Positions 59,030 through 64,000 of a DNA stretch of 64,000 nucleotides are shown here, piece by piece. The stretch spans positions 1-64,000 of the forward strand of contig DAOPZY010000013.1 of the NCBI GenBank assembly GCA_035353615.1, in the 5' to 3' direction. The notes under the pieces are model-generated. The model was given only the letters and a program-made list of their open reading frames with translations. It did not search any database and was not told the DNA's origin. Source of the DNA: CAXXOK01 sp035353615 (GTDB lineage: Bacteria; Bacillota; Clostridia; Christensenellales; Aristaeellaceae). Both the position numbers and the translations under genes were made by a program. Position 1 is the stretch's first letter. Every line of letters begins with the position of its first letter.

Positions 59030-59508
59030 GCACGCTTTATACGCTGGCGGAAGCAGTTGTGCAAACGGCGGTGGAAAAAGGCGTTACGCTGGGCACGGCG
59101 GAAAGCCTGACCGCAGGGCTGATTGCCTCGACGATTGCCGAAGTGCCCGGCGCGTCTCGCACGCTGCTGGGCGGCATCGTAAGCTATGATCCAAAGGTGA
59201 AGCGCGATCTGCTGCACGTTCCCCAGAGCGTAATCGATGGCGTTGGGGTGGTCAGCGAGCCGTGCGCCCGTCAAATGGCGGAAGGGGCACGGCAGGAACT
59301 GGGCGCGGATATCACGGTCAGCGCTACCGGGCTTGCGGGGCCTGCGGGCGGTACGCCGCAAACGCCGGTGGGCACGGTGTTCATCGGTTGCGCCACATCC
59401 GCCGGCACAGCTGTGGAAGAATGCCATTTTTCCGGAAACCGGCAGGCTGTGCGCGAACAGGCAACCGCACGTGCGCTGGAACATTTGCTTCAATCGTTAC
59501 AGGCTTAA
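59026..59508 (+). CDS. CinA C-terminal domain protein (PncC-type amidohydrolase)
   Basis: A 160-residue protein equal to the CinA C-terminal domain only: GTAESLTAGLIASTIAEVPGAS, then LLGGIVSYDPKVKRDLL, then SATGLAGPAGGTPQTPVGTVFIG. Members of this form hydrolyse nicotinamide mononucleotide to nicotinate mononucleotide in NAD salvage. The N-terminal molybdopterin-like half of full CinA is absent, so the gene is a natural short form or a trimmed cinA. The ATG overlaps pgsA by four bases, and recA begins 21 bases downstream. Confidence 0.93.
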   Translation: MSTLYTLAEAVVQTAVEKGVTLGTAESLTAGLIASTIAEVPGASRTLLGGIVSYDPKVKRDLLHVPQSVIDGVGVVSEPCARQMAEGARQELGADITVSATGLAGPAGGTPQTPVGTVFIGCATSAGTAVEECHFSGNRQAVREQATARALEHLLQSLQA

Positions 59509-59529
59509 TACGAAAGGTGGTTACGCAGC

Positions 59530-60702
59530 ATGGCACCCAAAAAGGAAACAACAAAGAAAACCATTGGCACCGGCGGCGCGGAAAAGAACGACGCGGCAGC
59601 CGTGAAGGAAGAAAAAATGAAGGCGCTGGAAAGCGCACTGACACAGCTGAATAAAACCTATGGCAAGGGCGCTGTGATGAAGTTCAGCGACGCGGCCGCC
59701 GTGCAAAATTTGCAGGTGATTACCACCGGCAATTTGCAGCTGGACCTCGCGCTGGGCGTGGGCGGCCTGCCCCGTGGCCGCGTGGTAGAGATTTTTGGTC
59801 CGGAGTCCAGCGGTAAAACCACGGTCGCCTTGCATTGCGTGGCGGAAGCGCAAAGGGCTGGCGGCGTAGCCGCGTTTATCGACGCGGAACACGCGCTGGA
59901 CCCGCAGTACGCCAAAAAATTGGGCGTGGATATTGATAACCTGTACATCAGCCAGCCGGATAACGGCGAGCAGGCGCTCGAAATTTGCGAGGCGCTGGTT
60001 CGTTCGGGCGCTGTGGACATCGTCGTGGTAGACTCCGTGGCCGCATTAGTGCCCAGAGCGGAAATCGAAGGCGATATGGGCGATAGCTTTGTGGGCTTGC
60101 AGGCCCGGCTGATGAGTCAGGCTCTGCGCAAGCTGACCGGCGTCATCAGCAAAACCAACGCCGTCACGATTTTCATTAACCAGCTGCGTGAAAAAGTCGG
60201 CGTGATGTACGGCAACCCCGAAACCACCACCGGTGGGCGCGCGCTCAAGTTTTACGCGAGCATCCGTTTGGACGTGCGCCGCGGCGAACAGCTGAAAAAC
60301 GGCACGGAAGTGATCGGCAACCGCACCAAGGTAAAGGTGGTCAAAAATAAAGTCGCGCCCCCGTTCCGCGTGGCCGAGTTTGACATCATCTATGGCGAGG
60401 GCATCAGCAAGGACGGCACCCTGCTGGATATGGCGGTGGAGCGCGATATTATCCACAAGAGCGGCGCATGGTTCAGCTATGAGGATCAGCGGATTGGGCA
60501 AGGCCGCGAAAACGCGCGGCAGTACCTCAAAGATAATCCCGATCTCGCAGCCAAAATCGACAAAATTATCCGTGACGAAGCCATGAAGGAAATGACGACC
60601 AAAAAAGTGACTCCCCCCAGCGAAACGGTGGAGGAGGAACTGGCGGAAGCCGATCAGCAAATCGCGGAAGAAGATCCCGATCTGGCTCTGTTGGATGAAT
60701 AA
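59530..60702 (+). CDS. recA: Recombinase RecA
   Basis: A 390-residue RecA, longer than the usual 345-355. The core carries Walker A GPESSGKTT (90-98), FIDAEHALDPQYA, VVDSVAALVPRAE, the L1/L2 region SQALRKLTGVISKTNAVTIF and INQLREKVGVMYGNPETTTGG. A Lys/Thr/Ala-rich N-terminal extension of about 28 residues and an acidic tail (EELAEADQQIAEEDPDLAL) account for the extra length. AAAGGTGG precedes the ATG. It is the last gene of the operon and is followed by a terminator. Confidence 0.98.
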   Translation: MAPKKETTKKTIGTGGAEKNDAAAVKEEKMKALESALTQLNKTYGKGAVMKFSDAAAVQNLQVITTGNLQLDLALGVGGLPRGRVVEIFGPESSGKTTVALHCVAEAQRAGGVAAFIDAEHALDPQYAKKLGVDIDNLYISQPDNGEQALEICEALVRSGAVDIVVVDSVAALVPRAEIEGDMGDSFVGLQARLMSQALRKLTGVISKTNAVTIFINQLREKVGVMYGNPETTTGGRALKFYASIRLDVRRGEQLKNGTEVIGNRTKVKVVKNKVAPPFRVAEFDIIYGEGISKDGTLLDMAVERDIIHKSGAWFSYEDQRIGQGRENARQYLKDNPDLAAKIDKIIRDEAMKEMTTKKVTPPSETVEEELAEADQQIAEEDPDLALLDE

Positions 60703-60722
60703 GTAAAACAGAATATTCAAAA

Positions 60723-60760
60723 AGCGAGGCTCTGCTGAAGAAACGAAGCCTCGCTCTTTT
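60723..60760 (+). terminator. Terminator of the recA operon
   Basis: AGCGAGGCT (60723-60731) pairs with AGCCTCGCT (60747-60755), then CTTTT. Confidence 0.9.
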
Positions 60761-60762
60761 CT

Positions 60763-61427
60763 CCCCCGCCGCAGCGGAGCAGGGTCAAGGGCAAAGCCCT
60801 TGTGGGGCGCAGGGGTGAAACCCCTGCCGAGGTTTGGGGGCACCCCAAGCCTAACGCCGCAGCGTATCACCATCAAGCGAGCGAACAGCCCGCAGGGCTA
60901 TGAGGCGAGCGGCCAAAGCGCATTGCCGAAAAGGACTCACAACTCAATCCCCCGCCGCAGCGGAGCAGGGTCAAGGGCAAAGCCCTTGTGGGGCGCAGGG
61001 GTGAAACCCCTGCCGAGGTTTGGGGGCACCCCAAGCCTAACGCCGCAGCGTATCACCATCAAGCGAGCGAACAGCCCGCAGGGCTATGAGGCGAGCGGTC
61101 AAAGCGCATTGCCGAAAAGGACTCACAACTCAACCCCCGCCGCAGCGGAGATGGGTCAAGGGCGAAGCCCTTGTCAGGGTGCAGGGATGAAATCCCTGCC
61201 GGGGTTTGGGGTGGAACCCCAAGCCCTAACGCCGCAGCCTATCACCGTTAAGCGAGCGAACAGCCCGCAGGGCTATGAGGCGAGCGGCCAAAGCGCATTG
61301 CCGAAAAGGACTCACAACTCAATCCCCCGCTGCAGCGGAGATGGGTCAAGGGCAAAGCCCTTGTGAGGTGCAGGGGTGAAACCCCTGCCGGGGTTTGGGG
61401 GCACCCCAAGCCTAACGCCGCTGAACC
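60763..61427 (+). repeat. Tandem array of 3.5 dispersed palindromic repeat units
   Basis: Units start at 60765, 60951, 61136 and 61326, giving periods of 186, 185 and 190 bases; the fourth is cut after about 100 bases. Units 1 and 2 are almost identical, 3 and 4 slightly diverged. Each has CCCGCCGCAGCGG, GGGTCAAGGG, CAGGGGTGAAACCCCTG, GGGGGCACCCC, AGCGAGCGAACAGCCC and GCAGGGCTATGAGGCGAG blocks. Open frames across the array are by-products of its composition. Confidence 0.95.
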
Positions 61428-61452
61428 CCTCAGCCACCCTCCAAATCAATAT

Positions 61453-61479
61453 AGGAGGCTACCAAATCGGTAACCTCCT
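61453..61479 (-). terminator. Terminator after rpmJ
   Basis: AGGAGG and TACC pair with GGTA and CCTCCT around a five-base loop, 53 bases past the rpmJ stop. The T run is weak. Confidence 0.65.
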
Positions 61480-61531
61480 GTTTGCATTGCTTGCCTGCAT
61501 TGGCTTGCCGTTGCGCGGCTCGCAACCGTCA

Positions 61532-61645
61532 TCAGCCCTGCTTTTGCTTGTGCTTCGGGTTTTCGCAAATCACCATCACATGGCCCTTGCGCTTGATGAT
61601 CTTGCACTTCTCGCAAATGGGTTTAACCGAGGGACGAACCTTCAT
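61532..61645 (-). CDS. rpmJ: Ribosomal protein L36 (bL36)
   Basis: A 37-residue zinc protein: MKVRPSVKPICEKCKIIKRK, then HVMVICENPKHKQKQG. C11, C14, C27 and H32 are the zinc ligands. GGAGGAAA precedes the ATG at 61643-61645. It is 52 bases from infA. In most Firmicutes rpsM follows next; here the operon ends and a repeat array follows. Confidence 0.97.
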   Translation of the reverse strand: MKVRPSVKPICEKCKIIKRKGHVMVICENPKHKQKQG

Positions 61646-61697
61646 GCTATTTTCCTCCATTCATACGGTCGATTGCAGCGACCGATTGGTGTGCCCT

Positions 61698-61919
61698 TTA
61701 ACCCTTGCTGCGCCACGTTATACGGCCGCGGGTCAGGTCATAGGGCGAAAGCTCAATGGTTACCTTGTCGCCGGGATAAATGCGGATGAAGTTCATACGC
61801 ATCTTTCCCGAAATATGTGCCATGATCCGGTGCCCGCCGGGGAGCTCCACCTGGAACATCGCGTTGGGAAGAGCCTCAACGACCGTGCCTTCCATTTCAA
61901 TGACGTCACTCTTGGACAA
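61698..61919 (-). CDS. infA: Translation initiation factor IF-1
   Basis: A 73-residue OB-fold protein that occupies the ribosomal A site during initiation: DVIEMEGTVVEALPNAMFQV, HRIMAHISGKMRMNFIRI and PGDKVTIELSPYDLTRGRI are the family sequence. The start is a TTG at 61917-61919, spaced from AGGAGG, and it overlaps the KOW gene by 14 bases. Confidence 0.97.
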   Translation of the reverse strand: MSKSDVIEMEGTVVEALPNAMFQVELPGGHRIMAHISGKMRMNFIRIYPGDKVTIELSPYDLTRGRITWRSKG

Positions 61920-62247
61920 GTGCGTATTCCTCCTTGTTGGTGATCCGATCTGCCCCTTGTGAGGGCTTAGGTTGCGTGGGCGACACCGCCTGAAGCGCTT
62001 TGCGAATGTCGCTGTTCACCGTCTGTCTTTTCCGGGCAATGGCTTCCAGCGCATCCTGAGCGATCTGCGGCTCAGCATAGAGATGTTTTAACTGCTTCTT
62101 TTTGGGGTGGTCCAGCTTGCGGGTGTCGCCGTCGGCAATCAGCACAAAGCGTTCGTCGATCAGCCCCACGACTAGAAACCTGCGCCCCCGGTCATGGCCC
62201 TGTCGGGAAACGACCACCCGACCCATCTCGTATGGATTCGCTTTCAC
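61906..62247 (-). CDS. KOW-domain RNA-binding protein (L14e/L27e-like)
   Basis: A 113-residue basic protein with an N-terminal KOW/SH3-like fold (YEMGRVVVSRQGHDRGRRFLVV, then FVLIADGDTRKLDHPKKKQ) and a helical tail. Homologues are encoded between map and infA throughout Clostridia and resemble archaeal/eukaryotic L14e; ribosome association is likely but not shown. The GTG at 62245-62247 overlaps the map stop (GTGA). Confidence 0.92.
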   Translation of the reverse strand: MKANPYEMGRVVVSRQGHDRGRRFLVVGLIDERFVLIADGDTRKLDHPKKKQLKHLYAEPQIAQDALEAIARKRQTVNSDIRKALQAVSPTQPKPSQGADRITNKEEYALVQE

Positions 62248-63026
62248 GATTTGGGTTCCTCCGTCAGCGCATAGCCGGGATAGGTCAGCAGTTCCGGCAA
62301 ACCCTTTTCGTTGATGGCGATGGTATGCTCGTAATGCGAGCAGATGCTGCCATCATCGGTTACGACGGTCCAACCGTCCTCCAGTTGGCTTACGTGGTAA
62401 TCCCCCATGGCAATCATCGGCTCAATGGCCAGAGTCATGCCCGGGCGAAGCTTTACGCCGTGGCCGGGTGTGCCATAATTGGGCACGCTGGGATCCTCAT
62501 GCATGTTGCGGCCGATTCCGTGCCCGGTAAGGTCCCGGATTACGCCGTAACCAAAGCTTTCGGCATAGGTTTGGATGGCATGCCCGATATCCCCCAGGTG
62601 ATTGCCGTTGATCGCCTGCCGTACGCCTTTGAAGAAGCTTTCTTCCGTAACGTCAATCAGCTGACGCTTTTTAAAGTCGATTTGCCCAACGCCGATCGTG
62701 AAGGCGCTGTCCGCCTGCCATCCGTCCAGTATCAGGCCGCAGTCAATGCTGACCACGTCCCCTTCCCGGATCAGAACCTGATCGGTCGGAATCCCGTGCA
62801 CGACCTCTTCGTTGATGGATACGCACAGCGAGGCGGGGTATCCCTCATAGTTGAGAAAAGACGGAATCGCCTTGTGTTTGCGAATCAGCTGTTCGGCATA
62901 TACGTCCAAAGCAGCCGTGCTTACGCCGGGCTTGATCGCCTCTTTCAGGCGGCAAAGCACTTCAAAGAGCAAAGCCCCCGATTTGCGCATGCAGTCGAGC
63001 TGCTGCGCGTTTTTGAGGTAAATCAT
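62244..63026 (-). CDS. map: Methionine aminopeptidase, type I
   Basis: A 260-residue dinuclear metal protease trimming the initiator Met. The five metal ligands are visible in SIDCGLILDGWQADSAFT (two Asp), TGHGIGR (His), LAIEPM (Glu) and HYEHT (Glu). There is no N-terminal SEC-C zinc extension. The ATG overlaps adk by four bases. Confidence 0.97.
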   Translation of the reverse strand: MIYLKNAQQLDCMRKSGALLFEVLCRLKEAIKPGVSTAALDVYAEQLIRKHKAIPSFLNYEGYPASLCVSINEEVVHGIPTDQVLIREGDVVSIDCGLILDGWQADSAFTIGVGQIDFKKRQLIDVTEESFFKGVRQAINGNHLGDIGHAIQTYAESFGYGVIRDLTGHGIGRNMHEDPSVPNYGTPGHGVKLRPGMTLAIEPMIAMGDYHVSQLEDGWTVVTDDGSICSHYEHTIAINEKGLPELLTYPGYALTEEPKS

Positions 63027-63652
63027 TTCGTCGCCTCTAGCGCCGCCAGAATCTGCTCGCTCACCGCTTCCAGCCCCACAGAGCCATCCACTGTGTGCAG
63101 CGTGCCTTCCTTTTGGTAAAAATCAATCAACGGTGCTGTTTTCTGATGGTATACGGTCAGCCGGTTCAACACGGTTTCCGCTTTATCATCGTCGCGCTGG
63201 ATCAGTGTGGTGCCATCTACAGCGCACTTGGTTTCGCCGGCCAGCCGATCCGTATGGTACGGCGCGCCGCACACCGGGCAAACCCGACGGCCTGAAAGCC
63301 GCTTCACCAACACTTCATCATCCACATGGATGTTCACCACGGCGTCGATGTGGGCAAACTCAGCCAGCGCTATCGCTTGCTCCACCGTGCGCGGAAACCC
63401 GTCCAGCACAAAGCCTTTTTGGCAGTCCGCGTTCGCGGTGCGCTCCTTCACCAGAGCAATCACCACGCTGTCGGGCACCAGTTGACCGGCATCCATGTAT
63501 TCCTTTGCCTTCAGCCCCGTTTCGGTCTTGTTGGCAATGGCGGCTCGCAGCATATCCCCTGTGGAGATCTGCGGGATTCCGAGCTTGGTGCAGATAATCT
63601 GCGCCTGCGTACCCTTGCCCGCGCCCGGAGGGCCCAGAAAAATTACGTTCAT
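63023..63652 (-). CDS. adk: Adenylate kinase
   Basis: A 209-residue kinase interconverting 2 ADP with ATP and AMP. P-loop GPPGAGKGTQ (7-16), the NMP-binding segment ISTGDMLRAAI and the DGFPRTVEQA signature are present. The LID has a zinc knuckle of the CxxC...C..D type (CPVCG, then CAVD), common in Firmicutes. The ATG at 63650-63652 follows GGGAGG. First gene of the adk-map-KOW-infA-rpmJ transcript. Confidence 0.97.
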   Translation of the reverse strand: MNVIFLGPPGAGKGTQAQIICTKLGIPQISTGDMLRAAIANKTETGLKAKEYMDAGQLVPDSVVIALVKERTANADCQKGFVLDGFPRTVEQAIALAEFAHIDAVVNIHVDDEVLVKRLSGRRVCPVCGAPYHTDRLAGETKCAVDGTTLIQRDDDKAETVLNRLTVYHQKTAPLIDFYQKEGTLHTVDGSVGLEAVSEQILAALEATK

Positions 63653-63716
63653 GTGTTTACCTCCCATACGTCAGGATCTGTGCGGCCTGTTTTGCGCGCT
63701 TCAAACGCGCACGCCC

Positions 63717-63745
63717 ATTATACCACAAGCACCCGTTTCTCACAA
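63717..63745 (-). promoter_or_regulatory. Promoter of adk-map-KOW-infA-rpmJ
   Basis: TTGTGA (63740-63745), 17-base spacer, extended TGG plus TATAAT (63717-63722) on the minus strand. Confidence 0.8.
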
Positions 63746-63808
63746 GTCGCGCACAACCCGATGCCCTCCCGGCAGCCCAATGCAGGCCGGTATGGGAATA
63801 GGCATAAA

Positions 63809-63840
63809 CGCCCAAAGAGCAGGAGGATTGCTCCTCCTGC
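63809..63840 (-). terminator. Terminator of secY
   Basis: GCAGGAGGA (63819-63827) pairs with TCCTCCTGC (63832-63840); on the minus strand TCTTT follows. It separates secY from adk. Confidence 0.75.
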
Positions 63841-63858
63841 CGCTTTAGGGTGCGCTGG

Positions 63859-64000
63859 TCAGGAAATCTTATCGTAGTTGCGGCTTACCAGCAAGTCATC
63901 CAGCTGGCGCTTGGTTTCCAGGATCACGCTTACGGCAATCAACAGGCTGCTGGCGCCAAACGGCAGAGCATGGCTCGTGCCGCGGGCGAACGTCGAGGGG
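63859..64000 (-). CDS. secY: Preprotein translocase subunit SecY (C-terminal 46 residues only)
   Basis: The last part of the channel protein: a membrane segment FGASSLLIAVSVILE, then the cytoplasmic tail TKRQLDDLLVSRNYDKIS, which matches the usual SecY ending. The rest lies beyond base 64000. The preceding spc-operon genes are expected there. A terminator and a new promoter stand between it and adk. Confidence 0.9.
   Translation of the reverse strand, partial: PSTFARGTSHALPFGASSLLIAVSVILETKRQLDDLLVSRNYDKIS

Noticed and set aside
60800..61366. 188-codon open frame across the recA-rpmJ array
   Set aside because: It is a translation of the 185-bp repeat units; the same peptide pattern recurs with each unit, no ribosome-binding site is present, and the DNA is palindromic non-coding repeat.
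60763..61427. CRISPR array
   Set aside because: Units are about 186 bp with near-identical whole units, no short direct repeat with unique spacers, and no cas genes.

Overview
The window reads as a chromosomal segment of a GC-rich anaerobic Firmicute of class Clostridia. Supporting signs are a methionine T-box before metG, an AbrB with a Cys-rich tail, a zinc-ribbon L28, a KOW-domain protein between map and infA, DUF4364, DUF3842 and DUF6483 proteins, a FeoB-associated Cys-rich peptide, an anaerobic NrdG, and consistently strong GGAGG ribosome-binding sites with several GTG and TTG starts. I see no phage, transposase, CRISPR, tRNA or rRNA gene. The species cannot be named from the sequence alone.

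Layout. 1-7.6 kb (minus): truncated gapA, then a four-gene set of a secreted protein, a large zinc-ribbon/TPR membrane protein, an acyltransferase-3 and an M29 aminopeptidase with unusual overlaps. 7.9-15.7 kb (plus): DUF6483 protein with an ABC-F ATPase, a creatininase-family hydrolase, a thioredoxin-reductase-like flavoprotein without a recognisable NADPH motif, two secreted proteins and rpmB; DUF5131 runs the other way. 15.9-19.0 kb (minus): metG-tatD behind a T-box. 19.3-20.2 kb: a candidate structured RNA with a palindrome in its promoter, then abrB. 20.8-30.9 kb (minus): a seven-gene export cassette with two membrane-fusion-protein pairs, a YknYZ/MacB-like ABC exporter and a 1105-residue surface protein. 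A divergent two-component system (31.1-33.1 kb) shares a doubly repeated palindromic element with it. 33.7-39.3 kb (minus): glycosyltransferase, feoA, feoB, Cys-rich peptide, nrdG and asparaginase. 39.6-41.5 kb: thiamine pyrophosphokinase and rplM-rpsI.

41.9-50 kb holds a pseudouridine synthase, TfoX-like protein, thymidine kinase, DUF4364, an HPr-like protein, and dnaA standing apart from dnaN and rpmH with a candidate oriC upstream. 50-56.9 kb: recD2-comFC, then Mrp, a C_GCAxxG_C_C protein, DUF3842, a P-loop kinase fusion and an ECF S-component. 57.2-60.7 kb: rimO-pgsA-cinA-recA. 61.5-64 kb: secY end, then adk-map-KOW-infA-rpmJ from its own promoter. The usual rpsM-rpsK-rpsD-rpoA-rplQ continuation is absent.

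A family of GC-rich, highly palindromic repeats of about 185 bp recurs at five of the eight convergent gene junctions, up to a 3.5-unit array between recA and rpmJ, with one decayed copy elsewhere. The most distinctive items are this repeat family, the export cassette with its regulatory element, and the structured-RNA locus near 19.3-19.7 kb.
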